64,000 nt of DNA, taken from assembly GCA_016787525.1 (NCBI GenBank), contig JAEUUP010000047.1, positions 62,001 through 126,000 on the forward strand, given 5' to 3'. A program made the translations under genes and the position numbers. Within the stretch, counting starts at the first letter, position 1, and each line of letters begins with the position of its first letter. This stretch comes from Saprospiraceae bacterium. Its GTDB lineage: Bacteria; Bacteroidota; Bacteroidia; Chitinophagales; Saprospiraceae. The notes beneath the pieces are model-generated. The model did not search any database and had not been told where the DNA came from. It worked only from the letters and a program-made list of their open reading frames with translations. Shown piece by piece: positions 36,333 to 44,975 of the stretch.

Positions 36333-36938
36333 TTATGCCAATTTCCATTTAAATGTTTTCCGATGATGTGGAGTGAGACCTAATGCAAATATAGCTTCTC
36401 GATGCTGTTGGGTCGGATAACCTTTGTTCTGTTCCCAACCATAGTCAGGATACTGAGGGGTCAAGGCGAGCATACAATCGTCCCGATAAGTTTTTGCTAA
36501 AACCGAAGCCGCTGCAATGGATGCCACTTTTTGGTCTCCTTTGATGATGCACTCGTAAGGTATGGTCGAGTCAAAAGGTTTGAAATATTTACCATCCACC
36601 AAAAGAATTTCTGGCTGCAAACGCAATTTCTCGACGGCTCGATTCATGGCGAGATAAGAGGCGTTGGAGATGTTCAACGCATCAATTTCCTCTTCGGTCG
36701 CATAAGCTACTGCCCATGCAAGGGCTTGGCTTTCAATGACTTCACGCAATTGGTAGCGATTTCTCTTAGACAACAATTTGGAGTCAGTCAGAATATCGTT
36801 GTCAAAATTCTTGGGCAATATGACTGCTGCCGCAAATACAGGACCTGCTAAACACCCACGTCCTGCTTCGTCTAAGCCAGCTTCAAGAATATCGGCACTC
36901 ACAAATGGTACAGGTTTGGCGCGTTTACTTGTTTTCAT
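36333..36938 (-). CDS. rnhB: Ribonuclease HII
   Basis: 201 residues. Cleaves RNA of RNA-DNA hybrids and excises misincorporated ribonucleotides. The metal-binding Asp-Glu pair is in AGLDEAGRGCLAGPVFAAAVILP. ILLVDGKYFKP supplies a third Asp, and SIAAASVLAKTYRDDCM a fourth. The HHRKTFKW tail is typical. The motif at 36452-36460 encodes PQY in LTPQYPDYGWEQNKGYPT, a surface loop where relatives read -x-PxYGF. Its start overlaps the stop of the upstream TPR gene by 4 bases (ATGA), so the two are translationally coupled. Confidence 0.95.
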   Translation of the reverse strand: MKTSKRAKPVPFVSADILEAGLDEAGRGCLAGPVFAAAVILPKNFDNDILTDSKLLSKRNRYQLREVIESQALAWAVAYATEEEIDALNISNASYLAMNRAVEKLRLQPEILLVDGKYFKPFDSTIPYECIIKGDQKVASIAAASVLAKTYRDDCMLALTPQYPDYGWEQNKGYPTQQHREAIFALGLTPHHRKTFKWKLA

Positions 36939-38308
36939 TTCTGTGGTTTGTATTTTTTTATCAAATTTTGAAATCGTGATTGATGCTTAAAATTATCCCA
37001 CCGTTTGTCGAGGGCGTACAAATCGGCAGTGATGCCCTCTGTCGGATTGGGATTTTGTAAAGCCCTTTCGAGATAGAGGTAAAAACGCGTTGTATCGCCC
37101 GTTAGGGACATGATTTCGGCATATGTGTCAAGTGTATTTCCATCTTTAGGCTCTGCAAATAGGGCTTTTTTGAGGGTTTCTTCGGCTTCTTTATAGTTTT
37201 TTTTGTCCATGTAGTAGTAAGATAGGTTGTTGTAGGCAAAAGCCGCATTGGGCAATATGTCTATGGCTTTTTGGTATTTTGATAGAATATTGGGCGCATT
37301 GAGGTCTATTTTTTGCTCTAAATATGCCCAATTAGCATAGAGCCAACCCATTGCTTTTTGCTTGTCGAGAAACAAACTGCCTTTTGGATGTTTATCAATT
37401 TGTGCCGCCAACTGTGTGGCACGTTGAGCGATGGGACGATATACTGAGGGGGGGCTTTTGGCATTCTCTAATTGCAGAACTTGTGACATCAAGATGTTTA
37501 CTTTTTGCACATCAGTAGCTAAATCTTGCGGAAAACTTTTTTGCAAATTTTCAATAACCGCTAGTGCACCCTCAAAATCTTGTTGTGCCAATTTCAGATT
37601 GGACATACTAATACCCCATTGTATGCGCTCGTAAGCATAAGCAGGGTTTTGGGTATTATTATTCAATTTGAAATTAATTTCATCCAATAGTGTTTGGGCT
37701 GCTTCAAAATCTTGTTTATTCAAGTAGTAATAAACCAAAAACTGTGGATTGGTTTGCCGAATCAGAAACAAAGCGGCCCCGTGAATCAGACTATCCAAAT
37801 CGCTCTGACTGTGCATATTTAAAGTAGAAGTCGTTTTATCGGATAGGTGCAATGCCAGATTAAGCGCATTGTCGTCGCGAGTGATATGTCCTTTTATTAT
37901 TTTATCTGTTTTCCCCAAAGCTACTTTTCCCAATTTGAACAGAGATTCTAAATCAAAATATCCTGCACGACTACTGGAGCTGAATGATAAAGCAGGTTGA
38001 GCGACAATTTTGCGATAAGCCTCTGGGCTTTGTTCGTCGAAGTAGTTTTTGGATAAAATCGCATTCATTTCCAGTATAATTTTATCCACAATGACCTCAC
38101 CTGCGTAACCCCGCTCGACCAAACTGGGTGGCACACTGAATGGCTCAAATGTATAGGAGTCGTTGCGATAAGCTTTCCGAAAAGCCCAGAGTATCCAAAC
38201 TATCAGCAGTATAATAAAAATACGACCTGCCAAGCGCAAGACGCGGTCTGTGTTTTTCACTCCTTTCATAAAGTTGGAGTCTTTCGGCGGTTTCGTATCT
38301 GATTTCAT
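36935..38308 (-). CDS. TPR-containing membrane protein
   Basis: 457 residues. A membrane helix near residues 29-46 (IFIILLIVWILWAFRKAY) is followed by a mixed domain, then C-terminal TPR repeats (AFAYNNLSYYYMDKKNYKEAEETLKKALFAEPKDGNTLDTYAEI). The motif at 37443-37454 encodes PPSV with seven G. I moved the start from 38350 to ATG 38308, because the promoter element TATATTTG (complement of 38338-38345) lies in the longer frame. It overlaps rnhB by 4 bases, so the two are co-transcribed. The role is unknown. Confidence 0.8.
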   Translation of the reverse strand: MKSDTKPPKDSNFMKGVKNTDRVLRLAGRIFIILLIVWILWAFRKAYRNDSYTFEPFSVPPSLVERGYAGEVIVDKIILEMNAILSKNYFDEQSPEAYRKIVAQPALSFSSSSRAGYFDLESLFKLGKVALGKTDKIIKGHITRDDNALNLALHLSDKTTSTLNMHSQSDLDSLIHGAALFLIRQTNPQFLVYYYLNKQDFEAAQTLLDEINFKLNNNTQNPAYAYERIQWGISMSNLKLAQQDFEGALAVIENLQKSFPQDLATDVQKVNILMSQVLQLENAKSPPSVYRPIAQRATQLAAQIDKHPKGSLFLDKQKAMGWLYANWAYLEQKIDLNAPNILSKYQKAIDILPNAAFAYNNLSYYYMDKKNYKEAEETLKKALFAEPKDGNTLDTYAEIMSLTGDTTRFYLYLERALQNPNPTEGITADLYALDKRWDNFKHQSRFQNLIKKYKPQK

Positions 38309-38337
38309 CGTTTTTGGTACACTATTGAAAAAGAAGA

Positions 38338-38345
38338 CAAATATA
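38338..38345 (-). promoter_or_regulatory. Promoter -7 element of the TPR-rnhB operon
   Basis: Reads TATATTTG leftward, about 30 bases before the revised start at 38308. Confidence 0.6.
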
Positions 38346-38479
38346 AACATTCCGAGTTTTTACTAAGAGGGCGTTTTCTACTTCATAAAGAGTTTTCTAT
38401 AAAACACTTTGATAACGACATAGACAAATGCTAAGAATAGACACAACATTGATCATGCTTTCAGCTTGATGCAACATCG

Positions 38480-38550
38480 CAAGCTCCTCGTTCTGAAAAA
38501 TTATTCCGAAGCACGCATTTTGAGCGAAGTGTAAAACTTTCATCTGAAAA
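38480..38550. repeat. Partial intergenic repeat
   Basis: The segment GAAGCACGCATTTTGAGCGA (from 38508) and the following AAGTGTAAAAC resemble blocks at 31582-31613 and 17158-17190. Probably a decayed palindromic element. Confidence 0.45.
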
Positions 38551-38597
38551 CAAATATCATTCGTAAACCGCATAATATATTTACAGCTTGAAATTTT

Positions 38598-38606
38598 ACT
38601 GAGGGG
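38598..38606 (+). repeat. Iterated motif ACTGAGGGG directly before a start codon
   Basis: Copy of the word ending 1 base before ATG 38608. The AGGGG is purine-rich, but the spacing is too short for a normal ribosome-binding site. Confidence 0.8.
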
Positions 38607-38607
38607 T

Positions 38608-39234
38608 ATGACAAAAAAAGAAATTCAACACACACTACTTGGCATTTTACTACTTGCAGCTTTGTCGGAGTCAACTTGGCTCTACGAAATGAAGGTTAGG
38701 TTCGATTGGGTGAGCCTTATTTGGTTGAAAAAAGACTTATATTCAGCATGGTTTGTTTGTATATGTGCCGCAACTGCTTATTTATTGCCCTTCTTGGTCA
38801 AGTATCGCCGTATTGACAGCAAAGTGGTTTTGACATGGTTAACATTTATCTGTCTTAATATTTCAGCCTATTATATGGGCGATGCGGTCTTGAAAAACTT
38901 ATTTTCTCCTGTGATTGAGTTTTTGACCTTTACTGACAGTCTAAAATTTAGGCTTTTGGGTGTTTTTGCTGTTTGTTTGTTTGCTTTTGGTTATCATTTT
39001 ATCACCTATCATTTGATTATGGAAGTACGCAAACAGCAAGCAGTGTTATTTTTTGCCTCAGCTTTTTTGATGTTTTTGTTGGGTAACCTCACTGTTTTGG
39101 TCATTGTGGGTTTTGGTAAAGGCAATTCTTTAGCCGATGCGGTTAAGATGGGTTATCCGCAATTTTGGATTTGCCTTTTGTTGGGTGTTTCGGGTATTTT
39201 GACCAATTTGTACTTTGTTGATGAAACAGAATAG
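38608..39234 (+). CDS. Predicted six-helix membrane protein, function unknown
   Basis: 208 residues with about six hydrophobic segments (HTLLGILLLAALSESTWLYEM, WFVCICAATAYLLPFLV, VVLTWLTFICLNISAYYMG, LLGVFAVCLFAFGYHFITY, VLFFASAFLMFLLGNLTVLVIVGF, FWICLLLGVSGILTNLYFV). I recognise no family. It is convergent with xerD, with 9 bases between the stops. The only nearby upstream signal is the iterated motif at 38598-38606; the promoter was not identified. Confidence 0.65.
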   Translation: MTKKEIQHTLLGILLLAALSESTWLYEMKVRFDWVSLIWLKKDLYSAWFVCICAATAYLLPFLVKYRRIDSKVVLTWLTFICLNISAYYMGDAVLKNLFSPVIEFLTFTDSLKFRLLGVFAVCLFAFGYHFITYHLIMEVRKQQAVLFFASAFLMFLLGNLTVLVIVGFGKGNSLADAVKMGYPQFWICLLLGVSGILTNLYFVDETE

Positions 39235-39243
39235 TTTTCTAAA

Positions 39244-40179
39244 CTACAAAAAAGCCGAATCATCTGCCTTTTTGCGTTTGTTACGTGGATGAAACATGAT
39301 GATGGTTTCGCGCAAATATTCTGTATCGAGGTGTGTATAAACCTCTGTCGTCGTAATGCTTTCATGTCCCATTAAGTCTTGCACGACTTTCAAATCTGCG
39401 CCGCCTTCAATCAGATGCGTCGCAAATGAATGGCGAAAAGTATGAGGGCTAACGTTTTTCTCGATGCCTGCCAATTCGCACAATTCTTTGATAATCAAGA
39501 AAATCCAAATTCTACTGAGGGGTTTGCCACGTGAATTGATGAAGACAAAGTCTTCATTGCCAGCCAATATTTTTTTCAACTGCTTGCGCTCATGGTCGAG
39601 GTAAAATTGAACATGTTTCATCGCATCTGCTCCAATGGGCACAAGACGCTCTTTGTCTCCTTTACCTATGACGGTGATATAGCCTTCGTGAAAGTATAAA
39701 TTGGAGCGTTTGAGGTTGACCAACTCCGATACACGCAATCCGCAAGCATACAATACCTCTAAAATAGCACGATTGCGTTGCCCATTGGGTTGCGATAGGT
39801 CAATTGCAGCAAAAATCCTATCCACTTCTTCTACTGTCAACACATCTGGAATGCGTTTTGCTAATTTGGGGGCTTCGATGAGGTCAGTCGGTGCGACATC
39901 AATCGCATCTTCAAGCAACAAATATTTATAAAATGTCTTTATGCCCGACAAAGTACGAGCTTGCGAGCTGGCTTCTAAACCCATATCCAACAGATAGGTC
40001 ATCAAATCGCTGATGACTTGGGGTGGCACTTCGGTGGGTTTGTAATTTAGGTTTTTTAACGCCAAATACTGTTGCAATTTTGCGACATCTCGAATGTAGG
40101 CATCGAGAGAGTTGGCAGACAATGAGCGTTCGAGCATTAAATAGGCGCGAAAGCCGTCGAGAGCAATTTTCCAATCCAT
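39244..40179 (-). CDS. xerD: Tyrosine recombinase XerD
   Basis: 311 residues, standard length. Resolves chromosome dimers at dif, with XerC or alone. Catalytic residues: Arg149 (YACGLRVSEL), His246 and Arg249 (SPHTFRHSFATHL), His272 (LMGHES) and Tyr281 (TEVYTHLD). The N-terminal SAM-like DNA-binding domain is complete. The motif at 39514-39522 encodes PLS in RGKPLSRIW, where the family commonly has GxPLT/S. A leftward TAACTTCG element (complement of 40184-40191) ends 4 bases before ATG, suggesting a leaderless transcript. It is full length with housekeeping neighbours, so not an integrase of a mobile element. Confidence 0.94.
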   Translation of the reverse strand: MDWKIALDGFRAYLMLERSLSANSLDAYIRDVAKLQQYLALKNLNYKPTEVPPQVISDLMTYLLDMGLEASSQARTLSGIKTFYKYLLLEDAIDVAPTDLIEAPKLAKRIPDVLTVEEVDRIFAAIDLSQPNGQRNRAILEVLYACGLRVSELVNLKRSNLYFHEGYITVIGKGDKERLVPIGADAMKHVQFYLDHERKQLKKILAGNEDFVFINSRGKPLSRIWIFLIIKELCELAGIEKNVSPHTFRHSFATHLIEGGADLKVVQDLMGHESITTTEVYTHLDTEYLRETIIMFHPRNKRKKADDSAFL

Positions 40180-40183
40180 GGGG

Positions 40184-40191
40184 CGAAGTTA
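40184..40191 (-). promoter_or_regulatory. xerD promoter -7 element, probably leaderless
   Basis: Reads TAACTTCG leftward and ends 4 bases before the start codon, as at gyrB (TTCG instead of TTTG). Confidence 0.5.
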
Positions 40192-40281
40192 CAAAACAGA
40201 AGCATATCGTTTTCAAAAAGGTATTGGCGAAAAAAACAAGGTTTTATGCTTACACCTAATGCTGAAACAGTAAAAGTGTGA

Positions 40282-41856
40282 TTATCCCTGCACTTTCAAC
40301 ATCGCTCGCACTTGCGTGGTCGCGCCATTTTGTAAACGTGCATAATAAACGCCTGTTGGCAACCCCTCAGTATTGAACCACACTTTGTAATCTCCTGCCA
40401 AATAATCGGCATTAATGGGCGTAGCAATCAAACGACCTTCTACATCAAAAACTTGAATCATCGTATGCCCCCCCTCAGTATGAAAGTGAATTGTCGTCCC
40501 AAAAGTGAACGGATTGGGGTAGTTTTCTATCAAAATCGTACCTTTTTGACCCAAATCAGTCGTCGGCGTAATACACGAAGGAGAGTTGACAATCCGTAAA
40601 GGTTGAAAATTTCGGAGCATAATGGTCTGCAACGTCGTCGAATCTACGCAAAACCAATCTTTTAGAACGGACGCATAAACCGACCGAAAATCATATTGCA
40701 TCGGCACATTTGCGGAAATATCAGGGTTATGTTCAATCGTCGGATTGACACCCGTGAAGCCGCCAAAAAGACGTGAACCAAACAAAAACATCGGTCCTGA
40801 TGTGCCGTGATCTGTTCCAAGACTTGCATTGGAACGAATGCGGCGACCAAATTCTGAAAATGTCATGCCCAAAACACGGTCAGCCAATCCCAATTGTTCC
40901 AAATCACGTTGAAAAGCTGTTATAGCTGTCGAAAGCGTTGTTAATAAAGTAAAATGCCTGCCAGCCGTTACATCACCCGCCAAAATTTGGTCGGCGTGCG
41001 TATCAAAGCCATCCATAGAGACTGTATAAACGCGTGTTTTCAGCCCCCCTTTGATGAGTCTTGCGACCATTTTGAGTTGGTCGGCGAGTGGGTTCTGGCT
41101 TGGGTAAGTCGTCTTATTTTCGCCCCGATTGTAAGCTGCTTTGATAACCCCACCGTATTTAAATGTCTGTTGTGCGACTTGTCGAATGTGTGCCAACTGC
41201 CCCCCTGCGTACCCTGCAACATCGAATAAATCTGACTCATCACCTATATCGTAAAATACCCCATCAGCCGAAACACTCATGCCCATCGGTGTTTGTACGC
41301 CTTGTAAAGTCAACGATACTTGCGCCCCGATTTGCAAAGCCAAAGGGTCTGTGACCGCAGTGTTCGGATAATTCGTTGGATAATTAGGGTATTCCGATTG
41401 CAAATAACGACCTATCCAACCCGAATATACATTCTCGGTTGACTCCGACGCACTCATCCAAATATCGGTTGACCGAAAATGTGAAAAAGTAGGTGTTGGA
41501 TAACCCACGCCTTGAACGATGTGCATTTTGCCTTCGTCAAAAAGCTGCTTCATACCCTCCATCGCAGGATTAAAGGCTGTTTGGGTAATACCGTTCAACT
41601 GCAACAGTTTATTTTCGGGTATCAAAATATTGCTCCGCGCTGTCGCCAAATTGTCATATTGGTCAACAGGTACGACGCAATTTAATCCGTCATTGCCGCC
41701 AAACATTTGAATGATAACAAGTACGTGGTCGGTTTCGGTTGCCATTAAGCTATTGAGCCAAGGCGATGTGGCGAGGGTATTAACATTGTACCTGCCAAAA
41801 AAGGCTGGTAAAACTGCGCCTATGGAGGCTTTATGAATGAAATCGCGTCTTTTCAT
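40282..41856 (-). CDS. DUF1501 family protein with Tat signal and T9SS sorting domain
   Basis: 524 residues. Begins MKRRDFIHKASIGAVLPAFF, a twin-arginine signal, then the DUF1501 body (VLVIIQMFGGNDGLNCVVP, SGWIGRYLQSEYP, GMTFSEFGRRIRSN, GTDHGTSGPMFLFG). The C-terminal 80 or so residues are a type A T9SS sorting domain (NYPNPFTFGTTIHF ... GVYYARLQNGA). This predicts Tat crossing of the inner membrane followed by T9SS export or surface anchoring. Two motifs, 40468-40480 (TEGG in HTEGGHTM, seven C) and 40363-40372 (TEG), both fall inside the sorting domain. It is paired with the DUF1800 gene upstream, a stable arrangement; the enzyme activity is unknown. Confidence 0.9.
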   Translation of the reverse strand: MKRRDFIHKASIGAVLPAFFGRYNVNTLATSPWLNSLMATETDHVLVIIQMFGGNDGLNCVVPVDQYDNLATARSNILIPENKLLQLNGITQTAFNPAMEGMKQLFDEGKMHIVQGVGYPTPTFSHFRSTDIWMSASESTENVYSGWIGRYLQSEYPNYPTNYPNTAVTDPLALQIGAQVSLTLQGVQTPMGMSVSADGVFYDIGDESDLFDVAGYAGGQLAHIRQVAQQTFKYGGVIKAAYNRGENKTTYPSQNPLADQLKMVARLIKGGLKTRVYTVSMDGFDTHADQILAGDVTAGRHFTLLTTLSTAITAFQRDLEQLGLADRVLGMTFSEFGRRIRSNASLGTDHGTSGPMFLFGSRLFGGFTGVNPTIEHNPDISANVPMQYDFRSVYASVLKDWFCVDSTTLQTIMLRNFQPLRIVNSPSCITPTTDLGQKGTILIENYPNPFTFGTTIHFHTEGGHTMIQVFDVEGRLIATPINADYLAGDYKVWFNTEGLPTGVYYARLQNGATTQVRAMLKVQG

Positions 41857-41870
41857 GTGAATAATATTTG

Positions 41871-43469
41871 CTACATCAAATGAAACTCAGGGCGCAAAAT
41901 AATCGCCCGGAAAAATGCTTTCAATCGCGTTTCTACCACTGATTTATTTGTTACTGAGGGGGTCGCAATATAAGCATCCCAAGCATCTGTCCAATAATGG
42001 TCGTCGGTTTGACCCGATAGTAAAATGTTCCGCAAGCGGTCTTTGAAAGTGGGTGATGTGGAAACGCTATAAAAGTGCATTAAAACATCGTTAATGAAGG
42101 ACGTTATTTGACGCACTGAATCGTATTGTTTAGCGACTTCAATCACATCAATCTTGACCAAATTTGCGTCATTCAACATAATTTCGCCAAATTTGATGCG
42201 TTTGGGATATGTTTCAGAATCAATCCATATACGATAATAATTGGGTTCTTGATAATAGGCACCCCAACCTGCCACATTGGGTAAATTGCCCACAGCTTGC
42301 CGTTGTGCGGCTGCGCCATAGTTTGTGTCTTCGTGAAAACTGAGCCATACTTCATACGTCTTTTTAATGGAATCAAAGTCCATCAAGTCCATTTGCGGCA
42401 AAGAAACAGCACATTCGCGCGCCAAACCGACGACATAATCAACTGGACTTTTAATAATCGCGCCTTTAAATGCTGTGTCAAAGAAATGAGCACTCGTAAA
42501 AAGAGCTTTCAAAACAGGCTTCAGTTCATAATTAGCATTCCTGAAAATAAGAGCCAAAGGTTCAATGACATCGCGCTCGACCACCGTATCAATTTTATAA
42601 TAGACAAAAAAACGATACAATTTCCGACATATAAATAAGGAAACCTCAGGTTGCTCAAAAATCATGGACAACAATTCGTCCAATTCTTTGGCCCCGTCTG
42701 CACCCAATTGACCATGAATAATACGGTTGTTATAAAATGCAGAAAACTGTTTATCGCCTGTATCGTGGCGTGTTGGATTGAAAATAGCTTGAAAAGGAAA
42801 GCCTATGACTTGAGGTAAAATCTGAAAACCCGTCAAAACTCGCGCTGCTGCCCGCACATCGTCTTCGGTGTATTTTGAGTTAGGGCCTTTGCCAAGCGTG
42901 AAAAGTTCTTGCAACTCACGTGCATAATTTTCATCGGGTGCGAGGACATTATTGGCACCACCATTGAGATAACGAAGCATCATTGGGTCGAGCGTTATGG
43001 TGCGAACGAACGTCTTAAAATTGCCAAGAGCATTGGTTCTCAGCGTTTTGTTGTTGATGTATCCCATAATTGCTGAACGTTCGTCCATGTCATTGGGAAA
43101 ATGATTGTGCCAAAAAAGGGTCATTTTCTCCAAGATTGTCGCTTCTTGTTGTAGCATCAAACCATACCACCACGCCCTAAAAGATTGTGAACGGCGAAAA
43201 TTGCTGCGTGCATTATCTTGCGTATCCACCCATGTTTTGCCTGGCAGCACTTCTGCATCAGTGTTATTGGCTGGATCATAATAATTCTTTACAGGTGGAA
43301 ATGGTGTCAGTGATGCCGCAGAGGGTGACAGCAGCGCATCTACTGTTTCAGTAAGCGTTTTATTGGAAAAAGCATCTATATCGCGCTTTTTCGCACCAAA
43401 TGTTGTGCGTTTTAATAAATAGATAAGTTGTTCTTTGCCAAAAACGCCCGTGTAAGGTTGGAGTGACAT
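41871..43469 (-). CDS. DUF1800 family protein
   Basis: 532 residues from ATG 43469. Conserved DUF1800 stretches are LLKRTTFGAKKRDI near the N-terminus, KMTLFWHNHFPN, DENYARELQELFTLGKG, YTEDDVRAAARVLTGFQI, RHDTGDKQFSAF and GWGAYYQEPNYYR. Members usually accompany DUF1501 proteins, as here (15 bases before the next gene), and are predicted to be extracytoplasmic, but the function is unknown. I see no clear signal peptide in the first 13 codons or after MSLQPYTG. The motif at 41953-41962 encodes PSV near the C-terminus. Confidence 0.9.
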   Translation of the reverse strand: MSLQPYTGVFGKEQLIYLLKRTTFGAKKRDIDAFSNKTLTETVDALLSPSAASLTPFPPVKNYYDPANNTDAEVLPGKTWVDTQDNARSNFRRSQSFRAWWYGLMLQQEATILEKMTLFWHNHFPNDMDERSAIMGYINNKTLRTNALGNFKTFVRTITLDPMMLRYLNGGANNVLAPDENYARELQELFTLGKGPNSKYTEDDVRAAARVLTGFQILPQVIGFPFQAIFNPTRHDTGDKQFSAFYNNRIIHGQLGADGAKELDELLSMIFEQPEVSLFICRKLYRFFVYYKIDTVVERDVIEPLALIFRNANYELKPVLKALFTSAHFFDTAFKGAIIKSPVDYVVGLARECAVSLPQMDLMDFDSIKKTYEVWLSFHEDTNYGAAAQRQAVGNLPNVAGWGAYYQEPNYYRIWIDSETYPKRIKFGEIMLNDANLVKIDVIEVAKQYDSVRQITSFINDVLMHFYSVSTSPTFKDRLRNILLSGQTDDHYWTDAWDAYIATPSVTNKSVVETRLKAFFRAIILRPEFHLM

Positions 43470-43521
43470 TGGTTGTTTTTTGGTTTTATGAAAGTTAATA
43501 ATGTACAAAAAACGATTTTAT

Positions 43522-43533
43522 ACTGAGGGGGGG
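43522..43533 (+). repeat. Iterated motif ACTGAGGGGGGG (leader of DUF1800 gene)
   Basis: Seven-G copy between the DUF1800 start and the stop of the upstream T9SS-sorted gene. Confidence 0.8.
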
Positions 43534-43554
43534 TAAAACCTAAATGTCCGATAT

Positions 43555-44685
43555 CTATCTTTGAATGACCACCGTTTTTCGACCTAAAATCCGACCATAT
43601 TTATCCGTCAAATACAACAAATACGCACCTTGCGATAAACTCTGAACCGTCATTTTAGGCATAAAAGCCTGTTTTACAATCATTTTCCCTGTCATATCAA
43701 CAAGGCAAACCGACACCACCTCAGGCAAAGCGATTTTTAGGTCTATCGTCAAAATATCGTGTGCTGGATTAGGGGAAATGGTTATTTGGTCGTCCAATGG
43801 CGCAATTTCTTGGACAGGTACTCGTGAGTCGAATTTGTATTGAATACTTTCAATATTGTTCAACGAATCTGTTTCGACAATTGCAATCGGCTCTTTTGAG
43901 ATGTTGCTCCAATAATACGTGAAAAATTGTTCATTCCGAAAAGGCTCGTTTAAGCCCGTTACCACCAATGTCGTCACGTCCAACCAAACGCCTAAAAGAT
44001 TAAATTTAACAATCGTTTTGGGTTGCCGAAACACATGTCGCCGTTCGCGTAAAACTGGAAAATCACCCATCGGCAACCGCATGATGCCCCAAGCATCTAC
44101 TGTATCTATCCGTCTAATATCGTAAACCAATCGCCCCGAATCAGGCGTTAGAAAGGGCAATTGCCGCAACAACGAATCGGGTGCAGCACTCGCTGGAAAT
44201 TCTGTCACAGCACCTCCTTTTGTCTGAAAACTTTCGCCCATTTTCATCGGCGCACGGCGTTCTGTTAGCGGCGTATGCGATACAGCATGCCATTTGACAA
44301 AATAACCTTGATAAGAAAGACCCCGATAGCCTAATAGTTCAAAAATCGAATCAGTGCGCCGATAAATAGACACTTGTTTCGTCGAATCATAAGGGTTCAT
44401 TAGATTGGCGGTTGGAAACAACCTACGTGTTGTCGTGTCCGATACAGTAATAAATCTTTGTGTATCAATCGCTTGCGCTTGTAGTGAGCGATAGTCCCAA
44501 ATTTGGTTGCCACCACTGGGTGTTATGCTGATATTGGTAGTTGTTGAACGTTTTGCGGAAGCCATCAAGAGTTGGTCACCAATCTGTGGGAAAAAAGCAT
44601 GGGTGACAATGTGTTGGGCAAACACCTCTTCTATCGAGTAGGAAGTGCAAAATAAGATAATTGGAAATAGAAGGTTTTTCATCAA
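43555..44685 (-). CDS. Secreted protein with T9SS type A sorting domain
   Basis: 376 residues. A signal peptide (LLFPIILFCTSYSIEEVFAQ) is followed by a large body of unknown family. The C-terminal sorting domain reads ISPNPAHDILTIDLK, SVCLVDMTGKMI and LSQGAYLLYLTDKYGR. The body has repeated beta-like segments (QIWDYRSLQAQAID, DTVDAWGIMRLPMGDFPVLRERR) with no recognised catalytic motif. It lies upstream of DUF1800 and DUF1501 on the same strand, so a co-secreted cluster is plausible. ATG 44682 (MKNLL) is an equally likely start. Confidence 0.78.
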   Translation of the reverse strand: MMKNLLFPIILFCTSYSIEEVFAQHIVTHAFFPQIGDQLLMASAKRSTTTNISITPSGGNQIWDYRSLQAQAIDTQRFITVSDTTTRRLFPTANLMNPYDSTKQVSIYRRTDSIFELLGYRGLSYQGYFVKWHAVSHTPLTERRAPMKMGESFQTKGGAVTEFPASAAPDSLLRQLPFLTPDSGRLVYDIRRIDTVDAWGIMRLPMGDFPVLRERRHVFRQPKTIVKFNLLGVWLDVTTLVVTGLNEPFRNEQFFTYYWSNISKEPIAIVETDSLNNIESIQYKFDSRVPVQEIAPLDDQITISPNPAHDILTIDLKIALPEVVSVCLVDMTGKMIVKQAFMPKMTVQSLSQGAYLLYLTDKYGRILGRKTVVIQR

Positions 44686-44975
44686 TGAGTTTTATAATTG
44701 TTGCATCAGACAGTCTTGCAAAATTAGATTTTTTTCCAATAGTTTAATATTTTATTATGTTGAACTGTTGTTATTTTTAAAGATGTTTCCTTTGGGAAGG
44801 TGTATAAAAACAACAAATTAGCCTTTTAAATTTGAACATTTGGCTTTTTCCCTCTGCAAATCGTGTGTGAATTAGCAAGAAGGCTCTAAATTTGCCCATT
44901 AGAGGTGAAAAATATTATTGAACAAAACTTATTGTCGCGGTACAATCTACAACAAGACCGCTATATAATAATCAA
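44686..44975. other. Divergent intergenic region upstream of the hybrid regulator
   Basis: A/T-rich, no gene or motif copy. It must contain promoters for both directions; none is convincing by eye. Confidence 0.35.

Noticed and set aside
38598..38607. Iterated word as a Shine-Dalgarno site
   Set aside because: The spacing to ATG is one base, and the word occurs equally inside genes and on both strands.
39244..40179. Tyrosine recombinase as an integrase of a genomic island
   Set aside because: Full-length XerD-like protein with housekeeping neighbours; no tRNA gene, att-like repeat or other mobile gene nearby.
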